Source: Labilibacter marinus
GTDB taxonomy: Bacteria; Bacteroidota; Bacteroidia; Bacteroidales; Marinilabiliaceae
Assembly: GCF_001659685.2 (NCBI RefSeq)
Contig: NZ_LXYE02000018.1
Coordinates: 62,001-126,000, forward strand
Length of the DNA: 64,000 nucleotides
Direction of reading: 5' to 3'
Positions 19,572-27,687 of the stretch are shown in pieces. The position numbers were made by a program, and so were the translations under genes. The notes below the pieces were generated by a model. That model made no database searches, had not been told where the DNA came from, and saw nothing but the letters and a program-made list of their open reading frames with translations. Numbering within the stretch: position 1 is the stretch's first letter; every line of letters begins with the position of its first letter.

Positions 19572-20351
19572 TTATTTTTGTAATATAATTATAAATGGAT
19601 GATAAGTTAAAGGATAGCCCTGCTCGCCTCTAAACATTTCGTACTCATTATTAAAATGAGCTAAATCCGCTTTACCCCATTGTGCTTTAGCAACAGAATT
19701 GACTCCAGTAAAACGCATATGCTTTAACACCTCTCGTGGCGTATCAAACCACAACTGCTGATGCCATGATTTATAATTCAATACTTTAAAATAATGCTGG
19801 GCATAGTGCATCACCTCTTCCATCGTTTTATAATCAATACCTTTACCCGTAATGGTTTTCACTTCCATAAAGTTATCAATATCAAAAGAGGAGAGAGCCA
19901 CATATCCATGCTCACTTAAAGCATCGTATAAGCGACTAAAGAACCTATCTAAGTCTTGAATCCATTGAATAGTTGCACCCGACCATATCACATTTTGCTG
20001 CTGACCTAAATCTACATTTTCCACATCTCCTTGCACAAACTTAAGGTCAGCGGTGCTTTCTGTTTTAACGATAAAGTTGATATCCTCTGCGACATCGGGC
20101 ACTAAGTCGTTGGCCAAATATTGGTCGCATACAAACTTTTGCATAACCTCATGGGTAAGCAAGCCTGTACCGCAGCCAAACTCAGCCATGTTAGTATGGT
20201 ATTTCGGAATACATTGGCTGGCCATTGCTACCAACTCATGAGCCATACTTTGCTGAACAACGGCATGCTTGTTATACGTTTTAACCGCACAACGAAAACG
20301 CTTTCGCAATAGCTCCTTATCGACCTCTTGTCTCTCTATTGTTTCTATCAT
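19572..20351 (-). CDS. bioC: Malonyl-ACP O-methyltransferase BioC
   Basis: A 259-residue SAM-dependent methyltransferase that caps malonyl-ACP so that fatty acid synthesis can build a pimeloyl chain. The N terminus RKRFRCAVKTYNKHAVVQQ is the BioC hallmark. SAM motif I is AEFGCGTGLLTHEV, and IWSGATIQWIQDLDRFFSRLYDALSEHGYVALSSF follows. The start is ATG 20349-20351, two bases after the bioG stop, so the pair is probably translationally coupled. Confidence 0.92.
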   Translation of the reverse strand: MIETIERQEVDKELLRKRFRCAVKTYNKHAVVQQSMAHELVAMASQCIPKYHTNMAEFGCGTGLLTHEVMQKFVCDQYLANDLVPDVAEDINFIVKTESTADLKFVQGDVENVDLGQQQNVIWSGATIQWIQDLDRFFSRLYDALSEHGYVALSSFDIDNFMEVKTITGKGIDYKTMEEVMHYAQHYFKVLNYKSWHQQLWFDTPREVLKHMRFTGVNSVAKAQWGKADLAHFNNEYEMFRGEQGYPLTYHPFIIILQK

Positions 20352-20353
20352 AA

Positions 20354-21013
20354 TTATGACAATAAACTATCCCAATTCTCTATATCAAAAAAGCAATAAT
20401 GTGCCGCTTCTATTTCCTTTACCTCTGCCTTATCATTCCAAAATTGCTTTTGGTTATCCGCTGAAAAAATAAGGTCGCCAGAGGCAACTATTGCTTTATC
20501 GTAAAAACTCTCTTCTCCTAAGGCTGTTTTAAAATGCTGAATAAGTGCCGCCAATTCTTCTTTCTGCTCAGTTATATCTCGTTGAGGTTTGATAGTCTCA
20601 AAAGCCTTCCAACCTTCACTACCTCCAACCATTCTTCGCTGAAACTTCATCATATTCCTTTCCGAAAGATTATCCAAAGTTCCTTGCATAATGATTTCTG
20701 GAATACCGTAAGCTTTACTAACCGGCATGGTGGTTCCATTAATGGCTACAGCTTTATGTTTGGATAAATTTAACTCTCCCCACATATATTGTGCTACCCA
20801 AACGCCATACGACCAAGCTGCAATATTGATTTCCCTATACGTATTAATCGCATCAACAACACTATTATCTAGTGTCAAATTTCGATAATCATTTAGCATT
20901 AATACATCATAATCATTTGCATTTAGATGGGTAAATTGATGCTCATCACATCCCCATCCATTAAAAAATACGATAAGCTTCGTATTGTCGTTTTTAATCC
21001 AGGTATGTTTCAT
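20354..21013 (-). CDS. bioG: BioG-type (DUF452) pimeloyl-ACP methyl ester esterase
   Basis: A 219-residue alpha/beta hydrolase of the DUF452/BioG family. It functionally replaces BioH by removing the methyl ester added by BioC. The oxyanion segment LIVFFNGWGCDEHQF and the nucleophile elbow AAWSYGVWVAQ (S68) are visible. The probable catalytic histidine is in EAAHYCFFDIENW near the C terminus. Its place between bioF and bioC supports the assignment. Its leader overlaps an intergenic repeat that also contains the bioF stop codon. Confidence 0.88.
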   Translation of the reverse strand: MKHTWIKNDNTKLIVFFNGWGCDEHQFTHLNANDYDVLMLNDYRNLTLDNSVVDAINTYREINIAAWSYGVWVAQYMWGELNLSKHKAVAINGTTMPVSKAYGIPEIIMQGTLDNLSERNMMKFQRRMVGGSEGWKAFETIKPQRDITEQKEELAALIQHFKTALGEESFYDKAIVASGDLIFSADNQKQFWNDKAEVKEIEAAHYCFFDIENWDSLLS

Positions 21014-21021
21014 ATTCTTAT

Positions 21022-21052
21022 AGTATCAAGTAGCAAGACACAAGTATCAAGA
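21022..21052. repeat. AGTATCAAG-family repeat at the bioF/bioG junction
   Basis: This copy begins AGTATCAAGTAGCAAGACAC and ends AAGTATCAAGA. It overlaps the bioF stop codon: TGA read leftward at 21047-21049 is part of the repeat. It is closely related to the repeats at 23511-23535 and 23578-23607. Confidence 0.7.
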
Positions 21053-22213
21053 TTTATGTATAAAGGATTCTATTTCTTCCATGGCCATGTCTACATCCTC
21101 TATTTTTAAATTGGCTGTTAAAGACATTCTTAAACGAGCCGTTCCTTTAGGAACGGTTGGCGGACGAATGGGGAAAATTAAAAAACCTTTGCGTTGTAAA
21201 TGCTCAGCCAACTGAACTGCCACGTCATTTTCTCCCACCACAAAGGGTAGAATAAATCCTCCAGAAGGTTCAAACCCCAATTCCTTTGCCTTTCCATTAC
21301 AATAAGAAACCAACTTTTGCAAAGACTCTCTTTCATTATTAAAAGAGGGCATCTTATCTATAATATATTTAGACCAAGCCATATTCACTGAAGGTAAAGC
21401 TGTGGTAAAAATGAGCGTTCGTGCTTTATTCACCAACACTTGCTTTAAGGTATCATTCAATATAGCATAAGCTCCAACTGAAGCCATCGCCTTCCCCATG
21501 GTTCCAATTAGAATGTCAATTTTAGAAGTTACTCCTTGCTGCTCGCATAAACCAAGTCCGGTTTGTCCCATTGCCCCTACAGCGTGTGCCTCATCCACAT
21601 ACAAAATAGCATTGTACTTTTCTTTTATAGCCACCAAACGCTTCAAATCAGCAGCATCTCCATCCATACTAAAAATGGATTCACTTACAATAAAAACATG
21701 CTGGTGCAGATGCCTTCGCTTCTCCAAAATAGATTCCAGATGATCGTAATCCGCATGGCGATATCTAACATGCTCAGCATTACTAAGACGAATACCATCT
21801 ATAATACTGGCATGACAATACTTATCCGACAATATTAAATCTTTTTTCTCGCTTAAAGCGGGAAGGAGACCTGTATTGGCATGATAACCACTATTAAAAT
21901 ACAAAGCTGCCTCACTTTTATACCAATTCTTTAGAGCGGTTTCCATTTCATCGTATAAGGAAGTATTCCCCGTCAACAATCTAGAAGAACCACTTCCGAA
22001 GAAAAGCCATGATGGATTTTCAGCAAGCTGATGCATAAAATCCTGCTTCAGCTGGGCATTGGTAGCTAAGCCTAAATAATCGTTTGATGATAAATTTAAC
22101 ATACGTTGACCACGAAAGGCACAGTAACCATCTTTGTCGTTTTCGATAGCCTTTAAGGTTCTGGATAAACCTTGCTTTTCAACTTGTGCTATTACATCTT
22201 CAAAATGGTTCAT
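21047..22213 (-). CDS. bioF: 8-amino-7-oxononanoate synthase
   Basis: A 388-residue PLP enzyme condensing pimeloyl-ACP with L-alanine to form KAPA. Motifs are SSNDYLGLA, FGSGSSRLLTGN, the PLP-stacking SDKYCHASIIDGIRLS, DEAHAVGAMGQTGLG, and the PLP lysine K241 in IGTMGKAMASVG. The start codon ATG 22211-22213 lies two bases after the bioA stop. The last codons (HKS-stop) and the TGA run into an intergenic repeat, so the C terminus may have been set by repeat insertion; the length is nevertheless normal. Confidence 0.95.
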   Translation of the reverse strand: MNHFEDVIAQVEKQGLSRTLKAIENDKDGYCAFRGQRMLNLSSNDYLGLATNAQLKQDFMHQLAENPSWLFFGSGSSRLLTGNTSLYDEMETALKNWYKSEAALYFNSGYHANTGLLPALSEKKDLILSDKYCHASIIDGIRLSNAEHVRYRHADYDHLESILEKRRHLHQHVFIVSESIFSMDGDAADLKRLVAIKEKYNAILYVDEAHAVGAMGQTGLGLCEQQGVTSKIDILIGTMGKAMASVGAYAILNDTLKQVLVNKARTLIFTTALPSVNMAWSKYIIDKMPSFNNERESLQKLVSYCNGKAKELGFEPSGGFILPFVVGENDVAVQLAEHLQRKGFLIFPIRPPTVPKGTARLRMSLTANLKIEDVDMAMEEIESFIHKS

Positions 22214-22215
22214 CT

Positions 22216-23502
22216 CTACACCTCCATATTTTCAGAAACAACCTCATATAAAGCAGTACACAAGGTTTCCAATTCCGCATCTGAAATAATAAACGGTGGC
22301 ATTAGGTATACCAGCTTTCCAAATGGGCGCACCCAAACTCCTTTCTCAACAAAGGCCTTTTGAATAACCGCCATATCCACAGATTCTTTCAGTTCAACTA
22401 CTCCAATAGCACCCAGACATCGAACATCGTTTACCATATTTAATGCTTTGCACTTGGCTAAGCCTTGAATTAATTGCGCTTCGATATGTTTAACTTTCAC
22501 TTGCCAATCGCTTTGTAGCAACAATTCAATACTGGCATTAGCCACAGCACATGCCAATGGATTTCCCATAAACGTTGGTCCGTGCATAAAAACACCCGGC
22601 GAACCATTGCTAATTGTATCGGCCACATCATTGGTAGCCAACGTTGCAGCAAAGCTCATATAACCACCCGTAATGGCCTTACCCAAACACATAATATTTG
22701 GTGAAATATTGGCATAATTACAAGCGAATAACTCGCCTGTTCGTCCAAAACCAGTGGCAATTTCGTCTGCGATAAGCAATACATTATACTGATTACACAA
22801 ATCGCGAACTTGTTTTAAGTATGCTGGCGAATAAAACCACATACCTCCCGCTCCTTGAACAATAGGCTCTAGAATGACTGCAGCTAAATCGTGATGATGA
22901 TTTTCAATGATGCTTGCTAACGACTCAATATCTACTGAATTAAATTCATCCTCGAACCTGCACTTTGGCTGTTCCGCAAAATAATGGATGGGTAAACTAC
23001 CGTTAAAAATATGATGCATGCCTGTTTCTGGATCACACACCGACATGGCATGCCAAGTATCTCCATGATAGCCGTTACGAATGGTAGCGAACTTTTGCTT
23101 TTCCGGCATTTCCTTGCTCGACCAGTATTGCATAGCCATTTTCATAGCGACCTCAACAGCTACCGAACCTGAATCGGAATAAAATACTTTTTGCAAAGAA
23201 TTTGGTGTGATGTCGATTAGCCTTTTTGCTAAATCAACAGCCGGCTGATGGGTAAAACCACCAAACATCACATGCGACATCTTTTGCAACTGATCCTCAG
23301 CAGCCTTGTTTAAAACCGGATGATTATATCCGTGCACGGCAGCCCACCACGACGACATGCCATCTATTAATCGCTCACCTGTTGTAAGATGAATGGTACA
23401 TCGTTCCGCTTTTTCCACCTGATACACGGGTAATGGATTTGTAGTGGAAGTATACGGATGCCAGATATGTTCTCTGTCGTATTCTAAAGTTTGTTTGTTC
23501 AT
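22216..23502 (-). CDS. bioA: Adenosylmethionine-8-amino-7-oxononanoate aminotransferase
   Basis: A 428-residue class-III PLP aminotransferase converting KAPA to DAPA with SAM as amino donor. [15 protein letters not shown] is the BioA start signature and [18 protein letters not shown] contains the conserved [52 protein letters not shown] and the PLP lysine K275 in [13 protein letters not shown] follow. Between it and bioB lies a 107-base gap with two inverted copies of the AGTATCAAG repeat. Confidence 0.96.
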   Translation of the reverse strand: MNKQTLEYDREHIWHPYTSTTNPLPVYQVEKAERCTIHLTTGERLIDGMSSWWAAVHGYNHPVLNKAAEDQLQKMSHVMFGGFTHQPAVDLAKRLIDITPNSLQKVFYSDSGSVAVEVAMKMAMQYWSSKEMPEKQKFATIRNGYHGDTWHAMSVCDPETGMHHIFNGSLPIHYFAEQPKCRFEDEFNSVDIESLASIIENHHHDLAAVILEPIVQGAGGMWFYSPAYLKQVRDLCNQYNVLLIADEIATGFGRTGELFACNYANISPNIMCLGKAITGGYMSFAATLATNDVADTISNGSPGVFMHGPTFMGNPLACAVANASIELLLQSDWQVKVKHIEAQLIQGLAKCKALNMVNDVRCLGAIGVVELKESVDMAVIQKAFVEKGVWVRPFGKLVYLMPPFIISDAELETLCTALYEVVSENMEV

Positions 23503-23510
23503 ATTCTATG

Positions 23511-23607
23511 AGTATCAAGTATCAAGACACAAGTAGTATAGACTTAATAGTGCATTTACATTATTAAACTTTTAAATCTTGTGTCTTGATACTTGAGTCT
23601 TGATACT
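23511..23607. repeat. Two inverted copies of the AGTATCAAG-family repeat between bioB and bioA
   Basis: AGTATCAAGTATCAAGACAC (continuing AAGTA) spans 23511-23535. Its inverted, slightly longer relative spans 23578-23607 (starts CTTGTGTCTTGATACTTGAG, ends TCTTGATACT). They could pair as a long imperfect hairpin in the bioB-bioA mRNA. Confidence 0.7.
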
Positions 23608-23609
23608 AT

Positions 23610-24587
23610 TTAAGCATGTTCACACTTGTTCTGGGCTAACGAAAAGCCAGCATTTTTAAATATCTCTTTGTCTTGCTCAATGTTTGTACCAATAGTAGTT
23701 AGGTAATCCCCTACCAAAGCCGCACTCACACCAGAAGCCAATGCTTTATCCTGAATATGAGAAATTAAGCTTCTCCCTCCTGCTAAACGAATATTTGCCT
23801 TTGGGTTAATAAATCGGAACATGGCAAAAGCAGTTAAAATTTCTTCATCAGATATTTCATTATCTACTTTCAGCTCAGCACCTTCAACTTGCATTAAAAT
23901 ATTAATCGGAATGGAATCTATTCCCAGGTCTTTTAATGTAAATGCCATTTCTACACGTTGCTCAGCCGTTTCGCCCATGCCAATAATACCGCCTGAACAA
24001 ACATGCATACCTAAACTCTGCGCATATTTGATGGTTCTTATCTTTTCATCCATTGTGTGTGAGGTAACCACTTTAGGAAAAAACGAAGGTGCCGTTTCAA
24101 TATTACAATGATAATTTTCTACACCAGCTTCTTTTAATTTCTCCAATTGAGAAAGATTTAATAATCCCATGGAAGCACACAGATGAATAGGAGTAGTCTG
24201 CTGAATATTTTTATACACGCCACAAAGCTCGTCCAAATTTTTATTTGAGATAGCCCTACCACTCGTTACCAAAGAGAATTTATTCACTCCTTTTTCGGCA
24301 TTTTCCTTGGCTTGTTTCTCAGCCAATTTAAGATCAACCAGCTCGTATTCCTCCACATCCGTTTTATGAAACATAGATTGAGAACACCATTTACAATCCT
24401 GTGTACACTTACCCGATTTTGCATTTAAGATGCTACACATTTCCATTTCGTTACCTTTAAAACGAATACGAATTTCGTTAGCTGCAGCACAAAGCTCTTC
24501 TCTATCAGCCTCGTTCAATAACCATTGGGCTTCTTTTTCGGTAATTGCCCCTCCATCTAATACTCTTTGTTTTAATTCGTTTACCAT
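23610..24587 (-). CDS. bioB: Biotin synthase
   Basis: A 325-residue radical SAM enzyme inserting sulfur into dethiobiotin. The radical SAM cluster motif CxxxCxxC is C61-C65-C68 in KSGKCTQDCKWCSQS. EAGVENYHCNIETAPSFFPKV, CSGGIIGMGETAEQRVEMA and the [2Fe-2S]-side arginine motif INPKANIRLAGGR are present. The ATG (24585-24587) sits only a few bases after the T-tract of a strong terminator hairpin. Its own promoter therefore cannot lie between them, and expression must come through the hairpin or from an overlapping promoter. Confidence 0.96.
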   Translation of the reverse strand: MVNELKQRVLDGGAITEKEAQWLLNEADREELCAAANEIRIRFKGNEMEMCSILNAKSGKCTQDCKWCSQSMFHKTDVEEYELVDLKLAEKQAKENAEKGVNKFSLVTSGRAISNKNLDELCGVYKNIQQTTPIHLCASMGLLNLSQLEKLKEAGVENYHCNIETAPSFFPKVVTSHTMDEKIRTIKYAQSLGMHVCSGGIIGMGETAEQRVEMAFTLKDLGIDSIPINILMQVEGAELKVDNEISDEEILTAFAMFRFINPKANIRLAGGRSLISHIQDKALASGVSAALVGDYLTTIGTNIEQDKEIFKNAGFSLAQNKCEHA

Positions 24588-24590
24588 AGC

Positions 24591-24632
24591 GCAAAAAAAA
24601 AGCCGCTAATCGGAGTATATCCAATTAACGGC
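24591..24632 (-). terminator. Intrinsic terminator overlapping the upstream stop codon and abutting bioB
   Basis: Read leftward, GCCGTTAATTGGA pairs with TCCGATTAGCGGC (two C-A mismatches) and is followed by about ten T's. The first arm contains the final Cys-Arg-stop codons of the 105-residue upstream gene, and the T-tract ends three bases before the bioB ATG. The position fits a terminator of the small gene or an attenuator of the biotin operon. Confidence 0.75.
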
Positions 24633-24942
24633 AGTTAGTATTATTATTTCTTATTATTTTATTTACACACTCAACATCTGCTGAAACAACAACAGGTAAT
24701 ACCTGAAGCATATCTTGCTCCAGTAATTCTTCAGCTGCTTCATCCACTTCTTGAGACAGGCGACATTGAACAGTTTCTTCAACCAATTCAATTAAATTAC
24801 CAATCCATTGTGTTAATGAAATAGCCAAATTATCGATATGAACCACCTTGCCCATGGAGCAAAATGCCGCATAGCCTTTATTGCTCCATTGTTTAAAATG
24901 AAGTTTTATGGATTCGCTACGATATAAATGACTGTGATTCAT
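24625..24942 (-). CDS. Small conserved-looking protein of unknown function at the head of the biotin operon
   Basis: A 105-residue soluble, acidic protein that I do not recognise. It has no signal peptide or membrane segment. The N-terminal half (SESIKLHFKQWSNKGYAAF, then CSMGKVVHIDNLAISL) looks like a compact basic/aromatic fold. The C-terminal half is a glutamate-rich, probably helical region (LIELVEETVQCRLSQEVDEA). It contains four cysteines without a metal-site pattern. It reads in the same direction as bioB and ends inside the terminator hairpin before it. A leftward TAGTTTTG (24950-24957) would give a nearly leaderless message. Its link to biotin is positional only. Confidence 0.6.
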   Translation of the reverse strand: MNHSHLYRSESIKLHFKQWSNKGYAAFCSMGKVVHIDNLAISLTQWIGNLIELVEETVQCRLSQEVDEAAEELLEQDMLQVLPVVVSADVECVNKIIRNNNTNCR

Positions 24943-25059
24943 TACGCCACAAAACTAATGCATTTATTTAAGAATTAACCATTGCAGATAATACAAAAAC
25001 ATTGTTCCTCAACACATTTTTAAAAATGGAAAAGTAATAAACAAAAAAGTACGATTCAC

Positions 25060-25088
25060 ACCTCCCAGGTTTTTAAAACCTAGGAGGT
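25060..25088. repeat. Near-perfect 29-bp palindrome
   Basis: The left arm ACCTCCCAGGTTTT (25060-25073) and right arm AAAACCTAGGAGGT (25075-25088) pair with one mismatch around a single T. Neither side has a T-tract, so it looks like a dispersed palindromic repeat rather than a simple terminator. Confidence 0.65.
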
Positions 25089-25130
25089 CTATTACAAAAT
25101 AAGATCTTATTCTGAAAGAATTGATTTTTA

Positions 25131-25179
25131 TGCCTATAACTTTTAATCCTATAAGCATAAAAATTTAAACTTATAGGCA
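25131..25179. repeat. Nested inverted repeat
   Basis: TGCCTATAA (25131-25139) pairs with TTATAGGCA (25171-25179). An inner CCTATAAG (25148-25155) can instead pair with CTTATAGG (25170-25177). The two pairings are mutually exclusive, so the RNA could have alternative folds. Confidence 0.5.
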
Positions 25180-25304
25180 AAGGATTTTGCGGCTTCAACT
25201 ATGGTGCATATTTGACTTCTAAGGAGTCGTCTTGGATAATAAAAACCAAGCTATAAACATGTCACTCCTATGGAGATATTCACCTTATAACTTAAAAATC
25301 TAAA

Positions 25305-26645
25305 CTACAACAACCCCCTGGATTTAATCTCTAAATATTTATTTACTGTATTTACAGAAAGATCACCCGGTGCGCTTAATACAGCATGGATGCCATGTTG
25401 TTTCAATTCGCGAACGATCAGTTTTTTATCGTAGCTAAACTTTTCGGCTATGGTTTTAATATAAATATCTTCAATGCTGTCTGTTTTCTTTTCCGTGATT
25501 TTAGATACTTCAGTATTTTCGAAGAAGACCACCACCAATAGATGATTTTTAGCTAAACTCTTTAAAAATGGAATTTGTCTACGAGCCGAACTCAAACTCT
25601 CAAAATTGGTATATAACATCATTAAACTACGATGATGAATTTTACTTTTAATTTGAGCGTAGAGTAATTCAAGATTCTGCTCTAAATAGCCCGTTTCCTG
25701 ATTATATAACACCTCCATAATATTTTGCAGGTGCCTACCATTTCGGGCTGCCGGAACCATTGAATGAATGGTGTTGCTATAGGTAAACAAACCGGCTTTA
25801 TCATGCTTGAGCATGGCAATATTTGAGATAACAAGCGAAGTATTGATGGCATAATCCAGTAAAGTCATCCCATTAAACGGCATTTTCATGGTACGCCCCA
25901 TATCTATTAGACTAAAAACCTGCTGCGATTTTTCATCCTGATATTGGTTAACCATTAAATGACCTTTACGCGCGGTAGCTTTCCAGTTAACCGTTCGGTA
26001 ATCATCGCCCGTAATATAATCTCTAATTTGGTCGAACTCCATTTGATGACCAACCTTACGTATTTTCTTCACCCCAATTTCGGTTAAACGGTCGGAAATA
26101 GCCATTAACTCAAACTTACGCATTTCGATAAAGCTAGGGTATACTTTCACCATCTCATCCTGATTAAAAATATACCTACGCGAGATAAATGAAATAGGTG
26201 TACGGGCAAATAGATTTAAGGCTCCAAAGTGATACTCACCTCTTTTAACAGGTTTTACTTGATAACTAAACTTACGTTCCTGACCAGGCGAGAGCTTAAA
26301 TAATTCTTTAAAATCCCTCTTCTGAAATTGTTTGGGTAATTCATCAACTAGCGTTAAGGATGCTTTAAAAGGGAAACTGCTGGTAAAGGTAAGGCTAACC
26401 TCATTTTCATCTCCATTGGAGAACCTCTCAGGAAGTATTCTGGCAGCCTTTATTCTGTTTGAACTTTTACCCGTAAACAGAAGCATCATATCTATAACAA
26501 AAAGTAAGATTAATAGCCCAAATGCTAATTGCCCGGCCAATAAAAACATTTTATAATATTGGCCAAACACCATTAACACCATCACTATGGCTAGGGATAG
26601 AAAAAATCGATTTGTTAAGAATAGTGACTTCCAGAATTTACGCAT
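25305..26645 (-). CDS. DUF58 domain-containing protein
   Basis: A 446-residue protein with two N-terminal membrane segments (about 10-57), a beta-rich periplasmic-like region, and then the DUF58 domain. DUF58 is marked by RDYITGDDYRTVNWKATARKGHLMVNQY and a vWA-like fold (VFSLIDMGRTMKM). DUF58 proteins are regularly paired with MoxR AAA+ ATPases, as here, in loci thought to mature or remodel envelope complexes. The function is not established. It is the last gene of the leftward cluster. Confidence 0.88.
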   Translation of the reverse strand: MRKFWKSLFLTNRFFLSLAIVMVLMVFGQYYKMFLLAGQLAFGLLILLFVIDMMLLFTGKSSNRIKAARILPERFSNGDENEVSLTFTSSFPFKASLTLVDELPKQFQKRDFKELFKLSPGQERKFSYQVKPVKRGEYHFGALNLFARTPISFISRRYIFNQDEMVKVYPSFIEMRKFELMAISDRLTEIGVKKIRKVGHQMEFDQIRDYITGDDYRTVNWKATARKGHLMVNQYQDEKSQQVFSLIDMGRTMKMPFNGMTLLDYAINTSLVISNIAMLKHDKAGLFTYSNTIHSMVPAARNGRHLQNIMEVLYNQETGYLEQNLELLYAQIKSKIHHRSLMMLYTNFESLSSARRQIPFLKSLAKNHLLVVVFFENTEVSKITEKKTDSIEDIYIKTIAEKFSYDKKLIVRELKQHGIHAVLSAPGDLSVNTVNKYLEIKSRGLL

Positions 26646-26696
26646 GAAATGAGATAATAGTCATTAGTGTTTAGTCAATAGCTCTAGTTATTTATA

Positions 26697-27677
26697 CTAT
26701 CTAGGAATTTCAACTGAATCAACAATTTGTTGAATTACCGTATTGGTCTTTACGCCTTCCATCTCTTTTTCGGGTGTAAGTATAACACGATGGGTAAGCA
26801 CTGGAATCATCACAAATTTAATATCCTCAGGCGTAACAAAATCGCGTCCTTCGATAGCAGCAAAAGCTTTAGCGGCATTTAATATGGCCAGCGAAGCCCT
26901 CGGGCTACCTCCTAAAAACAAGGCATTTGACTTACGAGTTTTCTCCACCACTTGTGCGATGTATCTGATTAGGTTAGGCTCTACCAATACTTTTTTTACT
27001 AAGGCCTGTAAAGCAATAATTTGCTCGGCTGATATAACTGGATTAACCAAAGAAATTTCCTTTACGCTTTCTCTATTCTGCGCATTACTTAAAATCTGCA
27101 CTTCATCCTCTAACGAAGGATAATCTAATTCAATCTTAAATAAAAAACGGTCCAATTGCGCTTCGGGCAAACGATATGTTCCTTCATGTTCTACTGGATT
27201 TTGAGTAGCAAACACAATAAATGGAGCATCCATCTGTTTGCAATCACCATCAATAGTCACTTGACGCTCTTCCATCACCTCAAACAAAGCAGCTTGTGTT
27301 TTGGCAGGAGCACGGTTTATCTCATCTATTAAAACCAAGTTAGAAAAAATTGGTCCTTTTTTAAATTCAAACTCCGACTTTCCCATATTAAAAATGGAGG
27401 TTCCCAACACATCCGAAGGCATTAAATCGGGTGTAAACTGAATACGCGTAAACTCGGTGGATATACTTTTGGCCATGAGCTTTGACAGCATCGTTTTTGC
27501 CACTCCTGGCACACCTTCTAACAAAATATGCCCGTTAGCCAATAAGGCGGTAAGCATCAAGTCCACAATTTTCTCTTGCCCAACAATAACCTTGGCTATC
27601 TCGCTTTTTATTTGGTATGCAGCCCTATTTAACTCTTCTAAATTAAGTCTATTTTCAAACGGGGTTTGATTCTCCAT
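26697..27677 (-). CDS. MoxR-family AAA+ ATPase
   Basis: A 326-residue cytoplasmic AAA+ protein. Walker A is LEGVPGVAKTMLSKLMA, the MoxR signature RIQFTPDLMPSDVLGTSIF follows, Walker B is LVLIDEINRAPAKTQAALFEVMEE, sensor 1 is FIVFATQNPVEHEGTYRLPEAQLDRF, and the C-terminal lid has GGSPRASLAILNAAKA. MoxR ATPases act as chaperones that insert cofactors or assemble vWA-domain partners; the adjacent DUF58 protein is the likely partner. Spacing to neighbours is short, so it is probably in an operon. Confidence 0.93.
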   Translation of the reverse strand: MENQTPFENRLNLEELNRAAYQIKSEIAKVIVGQEKIVDLMLTALLANGHILLEGVPGVAKTMLSKLMAKSISTEFTRIQFTPDLMPSDVLGTSIFNMGKSEFEFKKGPIFSNLVLIDEINRAPAKTQAALFEVMEERQVTIDGDCKQMDAPFIVFATQNPVEHEGTYRLPEAQLDRFLFKIELDYPSLEDEVQILSNAQNRESVKEISLVNPVISAEQIIALQALVKKVLVEPNLIRYIAQVVEKTRKSNALFLGGSPRASLAILNAAKAFAAIEGRDFVTPEDIKFVMIPVLTHRVILTPEKEMEGVKTNTVIQQIVDSVEIPR

Positions 27678-27687
27678 ATCGTGAGTT

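Larger units (their letters stand above)
24943..25304. other. 362-base intergenic region with two inverted repeats
   Basis: The gap lies between the DUF58 gene and the small gene heading the biotin operon, both leftward. It holds a long near-perfect palindrome (25060-25088) and a nested inverted repeat (25131-25179). A leftward TAGTTTTG -7-like box is at 24950-24957. No open frame with coding character and no BirA-type operator were found by eye. Confidence 0.55.

Noticed and set aside
20354-21013. Reading the bioF-bioC intermediate gene as BioH
   Set aside because: The short 219-residue length and FFNGWGCDEHQF/AAWSYGVW motifs fit DUF452 BioG rather than BioH.
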